A stretch of 64,000 nucleotides of DNA from an uncultured Acidobacteriaceae bacterium (GTDB lineage Bacteria; Acidobacteriota; Terriglobia; Terriglobales; Acidobacteriaceae), in the NCBI GenBank assembly GCA_937879855.1, contig CALFMO010000055.1:57975-121974 (forward strand), written 5' to 3'. The first letter of the stretch is position 1. Every line of letters begins with the position of its first letter. The position numbers and the translations under genes were made by a program. The notes under the pieces were generated by a model. The model did not search any database and was not told where the DNA came from. It was given only the letters and a program-made list of their open reading frames with translations. Below are positions 43,999 to 53,243 of the stretch, in pieces.

Positions 43999-44919
43999 AT
44001 GGCAGGGTCTTCCCAACTGATTCAGATTGAACTCGGCGCGCCGCCGCGGCTGCCGAAACCGCAGTGGCTGCGGGCGAAAGCCCCGGTGGGCGACAACTTC
44101 CACAACCTTAAGAAGTTGGCCCGGGGCCTGGGGCTGCACACCGTATGTGAATCGGCGCAATGTCCGAACATCGGCGAATGCTGGAACCACAAGACTGCGA
44201 CTTTCATGTTGCTGGGAGATATTTGCACGCGGCGTTGCGGTTTCTGCGCCGTCCCAAAGGGACGCCCGGCGCCCATTGACCTGGATGAACCGCGGCGCGT
44301 GGCGGAGGCGGTGGCCACGCTGGGACTGAAACATGCGGTCGTCACCAGCGTGAACCGCGACGATGACAACATTGGCAGTGCCAGAATTTTTGCGGAGACC
44401 ATCCGCGAGATTCGCGAGCTTTCGCCGGATTGCCGGGTCGAAGTTCTGATCCCGGATTTTCAGGGTCTGGAAGAATCGCTGCGCATCGTGCTGGATGCCA
44501 AACCGGATGTGCTCAACCACAATACCGAAACTGTGCCCCGGCTTTATCGCGCGGTGCGGTCGGGAGCGCGCTACGAGCGCACGTTGACGCTGCTGGAGAA
44601 TGCCAAGAAATTTTCTCCCGGCATGGTGACGAAGAGCGGCGTGATGGTTGGCCTGGGCGAGTCGTCGGATGAACTGGTCGAGGTTTTCCGTGATCTGGGC
44701 GCGCGCGGGGTCGACATTCTCACGGTTGGGCAGTACTTGCGCCCTTCGAAGGATCACCTGCCCATTGCCCGCTTCTATGAGCCGGAAGAGTTCACTTACC
44801 TGCGAGAACAGGCTCTGCGCTACGGGTTCCGACATGTCGAGTCGGGGCCGCTGGTGCGGTCAAGCTACCACGCACACGAGCATGCCGACGCCGCTGCGGC
44901 GCCGCGAGTAGTTTCGTAG
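43999..44919 (+). CDS. lipA: Lipoyl synthase
   Basis: Radical SAM enzyme inserting two sulfurs into octanoyl-protein to make lipoate. The auxiliary cluster motif is Cys50-x4-Cys55-x5-Cys61 (VCESAQCPNIGECW) and the radical SAM motif is Cys76-x3-Cys80-x2-Cys83 (CTRRCGFC). The C-terminal serine ligand is in GPLVRSSYHA. 306 residues, full length. No lipB or lipoate-dependent dehydrogenase genes are in the window. Convergent with the MCE gene. Confidence 0.97.
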   Translation: MAGSSQLIQIELGAPPRLPKPQWLRAKAPVGDNFHNLKKLARGLGLHTVCESAQCPNIGECWNHKTATFMLLGDICTRRCGFCAVPKGRPAPIDLDEPRRVAEAVATLGLKHAVVTSVNRDDDNIGSARIFAETIREIRELSPDCRVEVLIPDFQGLEESLRIVLDAKPDVLNHNTETVPRLYRAVRSGARYERTLTLLENAKKFSPGMVTKSGVMVGLGESSDELVEVFRDLGARGVDILTVGQYLRPSKDHLPIARFYEPEEFTYLREQALRYGFRHVESGPLVRSSYHAHEHADAAAAPRVVS

Positions 44920-44938
44920 CCTGCCACATTGCTCTTCT

Positions 44939-46018
44939 CTAGAAGACGTGCAGCTTGATGCTCAGGTACTTCTTTGGGTTCTCCCGGATTGCTTTCAGCA
45001 GATTGCGAGTCTCGACAAGCATCTCGTTCGCGTTGTTGTATAGAGTTTCGTCCTTGATGAGCCTGCCGGCAGTGCCTTGCCCGGCTTCCAGTTCGGTGGT
45101 CAGCTGGGAGAGCTTGCTGATCGTGGTATCGAGTTTCTTTGCCAGTTCATCGTCCTTGCTCAGCTTGCCGAGGGTGCCTTTGCCGGCATTGATGTCTTCG
45201 CTGAGCTTCTTCATGTTGGCGACGGTATCGTTGGCATTGTTATAGAGAGTGGGGTCTTTCAGGAACTTCCCCGCAGTGCCTTTGCCCTGCTGAAGGTCGT
45301 CGATTACGCCATTCATCTTGTCGAGGGTGGCGATAAATTTTTCGTAGGCATCATTACGGCTGATCAGCCGTCCCAGGCTGCCCTCGCCGCTTCCCACCTG
45401 CTGCACAATTTGCTGGAATTCCGCAACCGTGGAGGAGAAGCGGTTGTAGAGAGTGGGATCATAGATGAGTTTGCCCAGCGATCCTTTGCCGCTTTCGGCA
45501 AAAGCCAGAATTCTGTCGGCCCGCTTTAACAGGGCATCCATATTTTCGAGCGTGCCCTGGCTGGCGCGAACCACTTGGTTGAAATCGGGATGTACCTGGG
45601 TTTGCAAAGTATCTCCATCCCGCGCCGGAGGGCCGAGGGCCTGCAGGCTGTCGATGTCGAGATAGGTTTCTCCCAGCACGCCTGCGGTTTCAAGCGAAGT
45701 GACGGAATCGCGATGGATGGCGTAATTGTATTTAGTGCTGACCTTCATCACCACTTCGACGGGTGTTTGCTGCTTGTCTTTGTCGGGCACGATGAGGATC
45801 TTGGTCACGTTACCGACATCGACGCCGCTCAGACGCACCGGAGCGCCCTGGCGTAAACCTTGAGCATTGTCGAAGTAAGACTTCAGGGTGATGCGGCTGG
45901 CGAAAAGACCGGTGGTGCCGGACATCAGAAACAACAGAACGGCCAGCGTCAGAGTGGCAACAATCACCGTGATCCCAACGCGCAGTTGCGACCACTTGAG
46001 CTGCTTCTGGCTAGGCAA
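44939..46018 (-). CDS. MCE-domain (MlaD-like) protein with pentad of Gly-rich repeats
   Basis: A 359-residue protein from TTG 46018 (preceded by GAGGA). One N-terminal transmembrane helix (VGITVIVATLTLAVLLFLMS), then a single MCE domain (SYFDNAQGLRQGAPVRLSGV, about 45-140) as in lipid-transport proteins MlaD/YrbD. The C-terminal 200 residues hold five repeats of about 37 residues with consensus GKGTxGKLxxDxxLYNN followed by a helical stretch. Usually an MlaE permease and MlaF ATPase gene are adjacent, but neither is here, so it is an orphan. Confidence 0.86.
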   Translation of the reverse strand: MPSQKQLKWSQLRVGITVIVATLTLAVLLFLMSGTTGLFASRITLKSYFDNAQGLRQGAPVRLSGVDVGNVTKILIVPDKDKQQTPVEVVMKVSTKYNYAIHRDSVTSLETAGVLGETYLDIDSLQALGPPARDGDTLQTQVHPDFNQVVRASQGTLENMDALLKRADRILAFAESGKGSLGKLIYDPTLYNRFSSTVAEFQQIVQQVGSGEGSLGRLISRNDAYEKFIATLDKMNGVIDDLQQGKGTAGKFLKDPTLYNNANDTVANMKKLSEDINAGKGTLGKLSKDDELAKKLDTTISKLSQLTTELEAGQGTAGRLIKDETLYNNANEMLVETRNLLKAIRENPKKYLSIKLHVF

Positions 46019-46124
46019 ATATAGTCCTCATGGTGCCAGTTTGTAGAGATTACAACGGTCGCGCGAAACAGCTTGGGAACGCGACCGGCCCCGTGTTCGA
46101 ATGATAACAAAAACTTGAGCGAGT

Positions 46125-48530
46125 CTAGGCGGGTTTGGTGCGCAGTGCCGATGTTAGCAAGAGAGCAAGCAGGTAAGCCGCCGCTCCGCAGGCCAAGGTA
46201 ACCGTCAACCCGAACTGGATGGCGATGACCATTGCCATAACCGATCCGAGTACGCTGGCTGCAGCGTTCATCGCCCAGGCCCATTCGACGGCATTATCGC
46301 GAGCGCTTTGCTCGGTGGGAAATTCCGGAACCGGAGAGGCAGCGAGCGCGCGCAGGCCCGTGGGGAACGGCATCCCCATGACAAATCCCAACGGGACGAG
46401 GAGAACGCCACTGATCAACAGGCGGTATCCGAAATGCAATCCGACCAGCGCTGCCAAACGACCAGGCAGAAAAAACACGTTGGCGAGAAGCGTTACGATG
46501 ACCAGCACGAGAGGTATCCAGCACAGGTTCGTGCGCGGCAGCCAAAGCCTCGAAAACAGGCTTCCCGCGCCGCTGGAGAGCATCAGGAGGAAGATGACAA
46601 CGGTGAGAGCGTAGGTGGGATGGCCGAGAAAAAGCACAAAGCGCTGAATAAAGGCGATCTCCACCAGGATGTAGCCGAGGCCGACAGCCACAAAATAAAA
46701 CAAGGGAACGGGCGAGTGGCGAACTTTTCGGATGCGGCTTCTGAGCGCAAGAGGTAGAACAAGAAATGCCAGCACGGCCACGAGCGAAATCAGCAGCACG
46801 AGCATTAGTACCAGCACTCCGAGATTCACTTTCCAGTCGATGCCGCCGCGGTCACCCTTTTCACGGAGAATCTGCTCCGGCTTCAGCGTGAAAAAAAAGA
46901 AGGGAGCGTTGTCGGTGACGGGTGCTGTGTTGTAGGGATACCGGAGCGCGAACGCATAGGGATCGTTGCTGGCGATGAGATCGGAAAACGGATTTTGCCC
47001 AGGGTCCGAGGGCAGGTACAGCGGCTCGAGTTGCTGGTAGTCGTCAAGATGCTTGCTGACCGCGTCCTCTTCGGCGGACGTAAACGGGGTTTTCTTGGCC
47101 AACACCACGACCGGGATGCCGTCTTCATCGAGCGATCCTTGCGAAGCGACAATAAAATTGCCCGCGGTATTTGTTATCCCCAGGCGATGCAGGGCTTCCA
47201 TCGCCACCGCGACGACCCGTAAGGCTTCGCGCGGATGCCGAAATTCCCAGCGCGTGATGGCGATCATTCCATCGGGCTTGAGGTGATTGAAATATTCGCG
47301 AAAGGCCTCGACGGTATAGAGATTGTTTTCACTGAGGGCGAACGCCCCGGCTGCAGTAGAAGCCCAGGTGTCGACGAGGGTCATTTGCACGACGTCGAAC
47401 TGTTGAGGACTGGAACGCAGAAACGACCGGCCATCGGTGACATGAATGTGCACATCGGGCCGCTGGTAAAGATGCTGAGAATAGTCGGCGTAACGCAGGC
47501 GCATTATGGTCGTCGCGATAATGGGATTGATCTCGATGCCGGTCACGCTGGGACTGCCGTTCGCAATGGCGCGCAGCACATCGACGCCGCCACCGGGCCC
47601 GATGATGGCGAACTCGCCGTGGGGACGCAGCACGTTGGCCAGCGCCGGCGGCGCCGACATGAGGTCGCTTTCCCACTCCGTCTGGTGCCAGAGCGCCACG
47701 TCAGCATTCATGATGTAAGTGGAAGCGTCCGCGTCGATGACCACTACTTTCGCTTGATCCTTGCGGTCGACCTCCACGCGCGAGAGCGCGTTCCAGCGCG
47801 CGAACTCGACCTGCGACGGATCACGGAACATTCCCTTTGCGTAGACCACGTCGATCAGACGCCCCGAATAATTCGCACCGATCAGGGCAAGCAAAGCCAG
47901 CGTTAGCCAGGCGGCGCTCCTGCGCAGAGAGCGGAGTTCGGCCCAGATCGTAGCGGCAGCAGCCATCGTGGCGCCGGCGAATAGTACGACGTTCGGTCCA
48001 CCGATCCAGTTGAGCAAGGGAACAACCGCCAGGCAGGCCAGCGCTCCACCGCACAGGTCGGCGCCGTAGAGCCGCGGGATGCGTCGCGTCTCACGCGCGA
48101 AAACGAGTGCGAACAGAAGTCCGGTGAAAAAGAAGGGGACGGCAGCGGCCACGTAGAGGGCGGTCAGGCGCCCGAAATTTCCCCAGGAGACATTCAGCGA
48201 GACTGGAACATGCAGGACGACCTCGAGTACGGCGACGACGACGACGGAATTCATCATGCATAGCCGCGCCGCCAGCGTGCGCGTGTCGATGCGAGCGAGC
48301 CTGATCTTCAGAAGGTAGGCGCAAACGCCTCCCGCGCCCAGGCCCAGCAGAGCAATCGAGATTGCGAGAAAAGCGAAGTGGTAGAAGAGGACGACGGAGA
48401 ATAAACGAGTGAGGGCCAGTTCGAGCAACAGCGCCGCGAAGCTGGTGAGCGCGAGCCCCGCCAGCAGAGTCCGTTCTCCAATTGGATTTGTGGTTTTCTC
48501 GGAGGCAGGAGTAGCGGTGGCGACGGGCAT
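46125..48530 (-). CDS. Spermidine-synthase-like integral membrane protein
   Basis: An 801-residue protein. About six transmembrane helices (residues 22-240) come first. A soluble Rossmann methyltransferase-like domain follows with the SAM-type glycine loop AIIGPGGGVDVLRAI and the acidic strand GIEINPIIATTI. Another set of six or seven helices (about 575-795) ends the protein. This membrane-spermidine-synthase fusion family is widespread in soil bacteria, and its substrate is not settled. Not a classical SpeE: the aspartates for putrescine binding cannot be confirmed. Confidence 0.85.
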   Translation of the reverse strand: MPVATATPASEKTTNPIGERTLLAGLALTSFAALLLELALTRLFSVVLFYHFAFLAISIALLGLGAGGVCAYLLKIRLARIDTRTLAARLCMMNSVVVVAVLEVVLHVPVSLNVSWGNFGRLTALYVAAAVPFFFTGLLFALVFARETRRIPRLYGADLCGGALACLAVVPLLNWIGGPNVVLFAGATMAAAATIWAELRSLRRSAAWLTLALLALIGANYSGRLIDVVYAKGMFRDPSQVEFARWNALSRVEVDRKDQAKVVVIDADASTYIMNADVALWHQTEWESDLMSAPPALANVLRPHGEFAIIGPGGGVDVLRAIANGSPSVTGIEINPIIATTIMRLRYADYSQHLYQRPDVHIHVTDGRSFLRSSPQQFDVVQMTLVDTWASTAAGAFALSENNLYTVEAFREYFNHLKPDGMIAITRWEFRHPREALRVVAVAMEALHRLGITNTAGNFIVASQGSLDEDGIPVVVLAKKTPFTSAEEDAVSKHLDDYQQLEPLYLPSDPGQNPFSDLIASNDPYAFALRYPYNTAPVTDNAPFFFFTLKPEQILREKGDRGGIDWKVNLGVLVLMLVLLISLVAVLAFLVLPLALRSRIRKVRHSPVPLFYFVAVGLGYILVEIAFIQRFVLFLGHPTYALTVVIFLLMLSSGAGSLFSRLWLPRTNLCWIPLVLVIVTLLANVFFLPGRLAALVGLHFGYRLLISGVLLVPLGFVMGMPFPTGLRALAASPVPEFPTEQSARDNAVEWAWAMNAAASVLGSVMAMVIAIQFGLTVTLACGAAAYLLALLLTSALRTKPA

Positions 48531-48593
48531 ATTCGATTGGAGGCGACAGTCTAGCAGATGACAGGCAGCGTATTGACGGTTGGTGCGAGGTAG

Positions 48594-48971
48594 TCAGCTC
48601 TCAAGAATCACTTGCGCAAAGGCCTGCTCGGCGGTGTGCGTGATCGACAGCGCCGCATTTTTCATTCCCAGCTTGGCCGCGAACTGCGCGGCTTTCCCAT
48701 GGAACGCAATTGTGGGGCGGCCTCCGGGCATGCGGACCACCTCGCAATCGCGCCAGCGTATGCCGTGATTCCACCCCGTGCCCAGGGCCTTCATGGCGGC
48801 CTCCTTGGCGGCGAAGCGGGCCGCGTAACGCTCAAAGCGATTCGCCTTCGAGTCGCAATAGCGAATCTCTCCGTCGGTGAAGACGCGTTGCAGGAAGCGG
48901 TCCCCAAAGCGTTCGATGGATTGGCGAATGCGGGGAACTTCGGCGATGTCGATGCCGGTGCCTACGATCAT
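48594..48971 (-). CDS. acpS: Holo-[acyl-carrier-protein] synthase
   Basis: Transfers 4'-phosphopantetheine from CoA to acyl carrier protein. Starts MIVGTGIDIAEVPRI with the Mg-binding Asp. The second motif is RYAARFAAKEAAMKALG with the catalytic Glu/Lys. LSITHTAEQAFAQVIL is near the end. 125 residues is typical. Lies 27 bases downstream of the DUF488 gene on the same strand. Confidence 0.95.
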   Translation of the reverse strand: MIVGTGIDIAEVPRIRQSIERFGDRFLQRVFTDGEIRYCDSKANRFERYAARFAAKEAAMKALGTGWNHGIRWRDCEVVRMPGGRPTIAFHGKAAQFAAKLGMKNAALSITHTAEQAFAQVILES

Positions 48972-48998
48972 GTTCGAGAGTGCCTTCAGCCCAGAATC

Positions 48999-49529
48999 TT
49001 ACAGCAAACGATCTCCCCGGTAGATCAACCGGCCATCGATCATGCGCGCCTCTGCCATTAACCTGTGAGGTTTGACCGGGCCTTCTGCGTCGATGTGCAA
49101 GACTTCGTGTCCGTGAGCGACAAGCCAGTCGGAGATTAGCATGCGATGGCAGCGGAAATATACTCGCTCGGCACACATGTAGGCTGTCCTAGAATTTTCG
49201 GCGAGCGCCAGCAGTTCGGCGACCGCGTGTTCGAATTCCGGCGTAAGCATGTAGTCCGCATAGTTGCGGAAGCTTTGGTTGCGCAGGGCAATGTGCGGAG
49301 AATCTTCGAGGATCTTCTTGCGGTAACCGCCAAGGACTTGCATCGATAGATAGCGGATTCCAGACGTCGGCAGGCTTTGTTCCAGCGAATCGCGGTTGAA
49401 CTGAGGCAGGCGCCGCGACATGGGGAAGGCGCGGACATCGACCAGTGTCTCGATCTGATGCGATTGCAACGCGCCGATCAGCTCTTCGATCGAGCGCGTG
49501 GAGTGTCCGATAGTGTAGAGAACAGCCAA
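48999..49529 (-). CDS. DUF488 family protein (subfamily with N-terminal LYTIGHS)
   Basis: A 176-residue protein with family signatures MAVLYTIGHSTRSIEELIGA, ETLVDVRAFPMSRRLPQFN and CAERVYFRCHRMLISDWL, with a conserved cysteine pair (CAE, CHR). DUF488 proteins are cytoplasmic and their activity is unknown; a nucleic-acid or radical role has been proposed without firm proof. It is 20 bases after the end of selA and in the same direction, so probably cotranscribed with selA and acpS. Confidence 0.82.
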   Translation of the reverse strand: MAVLYTIGHSTRSIEELIGALQSHQIETLVDVRAFPMSRRLPQFNRDSLEQSLPTSGIRYLSMQVLGGYRKKILEDSPHIALRNQSFRNYADYMLTPEFEHAVAELLALAENSRTAYMCAERVYFRCHRMLISDWLVAHGHEVLHIDAEGPVKPHRLMAEARMIDGRLIYRGDRLL

Positions 49530-49549
49530 CAGATTTTGATGCGGAAAGG

Positions 49550-51058
49550 CTAGGGGGCGATTCGATTGAGCGCCGCCACGATCGAAGGATCCTGATCTGG
49601 GAATACCGTGCGCAAATCCAGCAGCACGCGTCCCTGTTCGACTCGGGCAATGATGGGCGGGTCAGACGCTCGCAGGCGCGCGGCCAGTTCGTCGGCGGTG
49701 AGGCGGGAACACCTGAGAGCCAGCAGCCGGGTCGGAAGAACCGAAGAAGGCGCGGCGCCGCCGCCAATGACGGATTCTCCGCCTGTGACTTCGGTGTTGA
49801 GGGTCGACGACTGGACCTGTGCCGCGAGCGACTCGGCGCGCTTGCCGATTTCCTGTTTCGTCAGCCCCATCATCCTCAGCGTAGGAATGGCGTCGTGATC
49901 GCGCGTCACATAGGCAAGCAACGTCGCTTCCAGCGCAGCATAGGTCAGCTTGTCAACGCGAAGGGCGCGAAACAGAGAGTTGGCGCGCATGCGGCTGACA
50001 AGGTCGGCGCGGCCGCTGATCAGTCCGGCTTGCGGACCGCCGAGCAGTTTGTCGCCACTGTAGGTCACGATGTCGACGCCGGCCCGCAGGCTGTCGAGGA
50101 CAATGGGTTCGCCGCTGATGCCGAAATTCTGCAAGTCGACGAGGGCGCCACTGCCCAGGTCCTCCATTAAAGGCACGCCACGTTGCTGTGCGAGTGCGAC
50201 GAGTTCGGCGGTCGATGCCTGCTCGGTGAAGCCAGTGATCTCGAAATTGGAGCGATGCACGCGCAACAAAAGTCGGGTGCGCTCCGTGATGGCTTTTTCA
50301 TAATCGGTGGCGCGAGTGCGATTGGTCGTGCCCACCTCGCGCAGTGTTGCGCCAGACTTTGCCATCACATCCGGGATGCGGAAGGAGCCGCCAATCTCCA
50401 CGAGTTCGCCCCGGGAGACGATCACTTCGCCGCCCTCGGCGAGCGTGTTGAGCGCCAGCAGAACGGCCGCGGCATTGTTGTTTACGACGATGGTCGAGAC
50501 CGAGCGCTCATTCTTCGTCTCGTTGTGCTCGCTCACGGACTGCTCACCCTCGACAGCCGAGGCGGCTGTCGCTACGTGTGCCGTGCCTTCGCCGAGCAGG
50601 CTGCGAAACAGGCGATCGACGTGGACGTCACGTTTGCCGCGAATGCCGGCTTCGATATCAAATTCAAGATTGGAGAACCGGCTCGATGTTTCCTGGATGT
50701 GCGCCAGCGCAGCCTCCGCCAGCGGAGCACGGCCGAGGTTGGTGTGCAGGATAACGCCAGTCGCGTTGATCACTGGCCGCAGCGAGGGTTCCATGGCGCG
50801 GCGAAGACGCTGTTCGATGGCGTCGGTAACTCCGTTGAGTGCGAGTTGCACGGCAGGCTCATCCAGCAAGCCCGAAGCAATCTCTTCCCGCAAGCGAGCG
50901 AGCACGGCGCGGACCGCATCAGCCAGCGCAGCTGTCCCATAGCTCGCAGCGAACACTGCCACATTGGGCAAGCGCGTGAGCTCGTCGACCGATGGCAGGG
51001 TACGAAAAAGCTCAGTTTTAGCCGGGCTCTTTGTCCCTGATCTGTCGCCTGATTTCAT
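49550..51058 (-). CDS. selA: L-seryl-tRNA(Sec) selenium transferase with repeat-encoded insertion
   Basis: PLP enzyme that converts Ser-tRNA(Sec) to Sec-tRNA(Sec) with selenophosphate. Start ATG 51058 (KSGDRSGTKSPAKTELFRTL). It has INATGVILHTNLGRAPLAE and the catalytic lysine in YSGDKLLGGPQAGLI (about residue 334). 502 residues, about 35 more than typical. Residues about 159-170 (HVATAASAVEGE), with a polar stretch after them, come from a family A repeat (50550-50580) read in frame; they separate the LLGEGTA helix from VVNNNAAAVLL. selB, selC and selD are not in the window. Confidence 0.93.
   Translation of the reverse strand: MKSGDRSGTKSPAKTELFRTLPSVDELTRLPNVAVFAASYGTAALADAVRAVLARLREEIASGLLDEPAVQLALNGVTDAIEQRLRRAMEPSLRPVINATGVILHTNLGRAPLAEAALAHIQETSSRFSNLEFDIEAGIRGKRDVHVDRLFRSLLGEGTAHVATAASAVEGEQSVSEHNETKNERSVSTIVVNNNAAAVLLALNTLAEGGEVIVSRGELVEIGGSFRIPDVMAKSGATLREVGTTNRTRATDYEKAITERTRLLLRVHRSNFEITGFTEQASTAELVALAQQRGVPLMEDLGSGALVDLQNFGISGEPIVLDSLRAGVDIVTYSGDKLLGGPQAGLISGRADLVSRMRANSLFRALRVDKLTYAALEATLLAYVTRDHDAIPTLRMMGLTKQEIGKRAESLAAQVQSSTLNTEVTGGESVIGGGAAPSSVLPTRLLALRCSRLTADELAARLRASDPPIIARVEQGRVLLDLRTVFPDQDPSIVAALNRIAP
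50550..50580. repeat. Family A palindromic repeat inside selA
   Basis: CTCGACAGCCGAGGCGGCTG, then TCGCTACGTG: an intact family A core inside the selA reading frame. It encodes extra residues on the minus strand at a position where SelA proteins go directly from a helix into the PLP-binding strand. Confidence 0.85.
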
Positions 51059-51108
51059 GCTCGGATTATCCCACGAAAACGGCACAACCTCGCCGCCAAG
51101 GATCACAC

Positions 51109-51513
51109 CTACAACGTATGTAGATAAGCAAGCAGGTCCTGAATGTCCTGTGAGCTCAGAGTCTGGCTATAGCCGGGCATTGCGTTGCGGCCGAGGCGGA
51201 TGATATCGGTGACGCGCTCATCGTTGGCGGGTAGTCCGCTCAACGACAGATATTTATGCTGGAACATTCCCTTGAGGCCTGGGCCTTTCTTGCCGCGAGT
51301 GGAATAGGGCTCATGGCAGCGATCGCAATGAGCGTCATAGATTTTTCGGCCGGCGGCCTGCTGCGGATTGAGGCCGAGTTCGGCGTCGGACTTGCGGCGC
51401 TCGACGTCACACGCGGGGAGCATTGCGAACACCATGATAGCCAGCACTCCAAACAAAAATCTGGCACGAAGATTCTTCAGAAACCTCAGCAAACTTTTTC
51501 CTTTCAATTGCAT
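51109..51513 (-). CDS. Lipoprotein c-type cytochrome
   Basis: A 134-residue protein. The signal sequence ends in lipobox MLPAC (Cys about 35). A cytochrome c domain follows with CDRCH (CxxCH haem site) and the axial-methionine candidate GRNAMPGYSQTLSSQDIQDL. A monohaem, cytochrome c551/cbb3-like electron carrier anchored to a membrane. Lies 50 bases upstream of selA on the same strand and is divergent from the second DUF488 gene. Confidence 0.88.
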   Translation of the reverse strand: MQLKGKSLLRFLKNLRARFLFGVLAIMVFAMLPACDVERRKSDAELGLNPQQAAGRKIYDAHCDRCHEPYSTRGKKGPGLKGMFQHKYLSLSGLPANDERVTDIIRLGRNAMPGYSQTLSSQDIQDLLAYLHTL

Positions 51514-51593
51514 CCACCATCCTCGAAGTCACGCCGTACGCGGCGCTGCGAGCCGTCTTACAATGATAGAGCAAAGCGGCGCTTTCCCGACTC

Positions 51594-52022
51594 ATGGTTG
51601 CGATCAAACGAATTTATGAACCGGCGACAAGCAGGGACGGGGTGCGTGTACTCGTTGACCGGTTGTGGCCTCGAGGACTGACGAAGGCCGAAGCTGCCAT
51701 TGCCGAATGGCTTCGTGATCTGGCGCCTTCCAACGAACTGCGTCGCTGGTATCATGCTCGTCCCGATGAGTGGCAGAGCTTTCGCAAAAAGTATCTACAG
51801 GAGTTGTCGCAACCGGAAGCCCAAGATTCGCTGCAGCAGCTCTACCAGCTCGCCCACAAAAGAAAACGCGTCACGCTGCTGTTTGCCTCGAAGAATGAGA
51901 GCCACAACAATGCGGCCGTTCTCAAGGAATTGCTTGAAGGCCGGCGAAAGCCTCCGACTGGCACGGGCCCGGGAGCGGTTCACGGCATGCGCAAACGCCA
52001 AGCAGCCGCGCGGCGCAGATAG
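51594..52022 (+). CDS. DUF488 family protein (subfamily with IKRIYEP start)
   Basis: A 142-residue protein of a second, different DUF488 subfamily: IKRIYEPATSRDGVRVLVDR, LWPRGLTKAEA and ELRRWYHARPDEWQSFRKKY. Its last part (GRRKPPTGTGPGAVHGMRKR) is a basic tail. Activity unknown, as for the other copy across selA. Starts at ATG 51594. Confidence 0.85.
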   Translation: MVAIKRIYEPATSRDGVRVLVDRLWPRGLTKAEAAIAEWLRDLAPSNELRRWYHARPDEWQSFRKKYLQELSQPEAQDSLQQLYQLAHKRKRVTLLFASKNESHNNAAVLKELLEGRRKPPTGTGPGAVHGMRKRQAAARRR

Positions 52023-52070
52023 AGTCGTGCGCCAGGTTACTCCTCGCAGCTTCAATTAGAATCGTGCCGC

Positions 52071-53024
52071 ATGAGATCCGTCTTTCAATGGAACCTGGGG
52101 AGGCGCACGCTGGAACTCGGCAAGCGGACGCTGATCATGGGCATCGTGAACGTCACCCCGGATTCGTTTTCCGATGGCGGGCAGTTCCTGGATCAGGACA
52201 AAGGAATCGAACATGCAGAGCGGTTGCTGGACGAAGGGGCTGACATTGTGGACATTGGCGGCGAGTCGACGCGTCCGGGCGCCCGCATTGGCGCGGGCCC
52301 TCTGAATGCAGCCGAGGCCAGTCCGACTAGCACAAAGAAATCTTCAGTGGCCACGCTCAAAACTAGTGCGCCCGCGGTGAGCGCGGAAGAAGAGCTTAAG
52401 CGTGTATTGCCGGTCATCGCCGCATTGAAGAAGAAGCATCCTGCCGCCGTGATATCGATCGACACCTACAAAGCAGACGTGGCTCGCGCGGCGATAGGGG
52501 CCGGGGCCGAGATCGTGAATGACGTCAGCGGATTTCGCTGGGACGCGGCCATGTCGAGCATTGTCGCCAAGCTCAAGTGCGGCGCGGTCTTGATGCATTC
52601 ACGTGGGCGTCCCGAAGAATGGCGCACGCTACCGCCGGCGGGTGACATCGTTTTGCTGGTAAAGCGTGAACTCAAGGACTGGGCCGAGAAGGCCGTGCTG
52701 GCGGGAGTGCGGCGCGAGCGGATCGTGCTCGACCCGGGCTTTGGGTTCGGAAAGCGCTTCGAGGAGAACTATCCTTTGCTGGCGCGTTTCGGCGAATTAC
52801 AGTCCGCAGGATTTCCTCTGTTGGCGGGCACTTCGCGGAAATCATTTATTGGCCGGACCCTCGGCGCAGACGGAAAAGATGTCCCGCCGGAAGAGCGCCT
52901 GTATGGAACGCTCGCAACGCAGACTGCGTTAATTCTCAAGGGCGCGCACATCCTGCGAACGCATGACGTGAAGGCGGCAGTGGAAGCTGCGCGCGTGGCG
53001 GATGCGATTTTGCAGGCGAACTAG
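52071..53024 (+). CDS. folP: Dihydropteroate synthase with internal insertion
   Basis: Condenses p-aminobenzoate with pterin diphosphate in folate synthesis. It has the TIM-barrel signatures MGIVNVTPDSFSDGGQFLD and ADIVDIGGESTRPGARIGAG, then ISIDTYKADVARAAI, VNDVSGFRWD and the C-terminal GFPLLAGTSRKSFIG. At 317 residues it is about 35 longer than normal. About 32 residues (GPLNAAEASPTSTKKSSV... to APAVSAEEELKR) are inserted between STRPGA and AEEELKRV. The insertion is Thr/Ser/Lys/Ala-rich and does not match the palindromic repeats. Core motifs are intact. Confidence 0.94.
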   Translation: MRSVFQWNLGRRTLELGKRTLIMGIVNVTPDSFSDGGQFLDQDKGIEHAERLLDEGADIVDIGGESTRPGARIGAGPLNAAEASPTSTKKSSVATLKTSAPAVSAEEELKRVLPVIAALKKKHPAAVISIDTYKADVARAAIGAGAEIVNDVSGFRWDAAMSSIVAKLKCGAVLMHSRGRPEEWRTLPPAGDIVLLVKRELKDWAEKAVLAGVRRERIVLDPGFGFGKRFEENYPLLARFGELQSAGFPLLAGTSRKSFIGRTLGADGKDVPPEERLYGTLATQTALILKGAHILRTHDVKAAVEAARVADAILQAN

Positions 53025-53049
53025 AACAAAAGCTGCGAGGTCTTTGCGG

Positions 53050-53090
53050 AGTCGACGCCCTCGGGACAGCCGGCAGGATGCCGGCGCTAC
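53050..53090. repeat. Family B repeat fragment
   Basis: GACGCCCTCGGGACAGCCGG, then CAGGATGCCGGCGCTAC: second half of family B (compare 29297-29344). Lies between folP and the photolyase. Confidence 0.7.
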
Positions 53091-53243
53091 TCGTTTTTCC
53101 CTTCGAGAAAAGTTTCACTTCCCGTTTTCGTGGTGTGCAATCAACATGCTTCCCGGCGGAGGCAGCACACGGCAGAGAAGCTTGAGCGCCCTACACTACT
53201 CAATGTGAGGATCGTTGTCAGTCCTCCTTCCTGCCCACCGCCG

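Noticed and set aside
48999..51058. Selenocysteine codons (in-frame UGA) in neighbouring genes of selA
   Set aside because: No gene here is interrupted by a TGA with homologous sequence continuing in the same frame; the two broken genes change frame instead.
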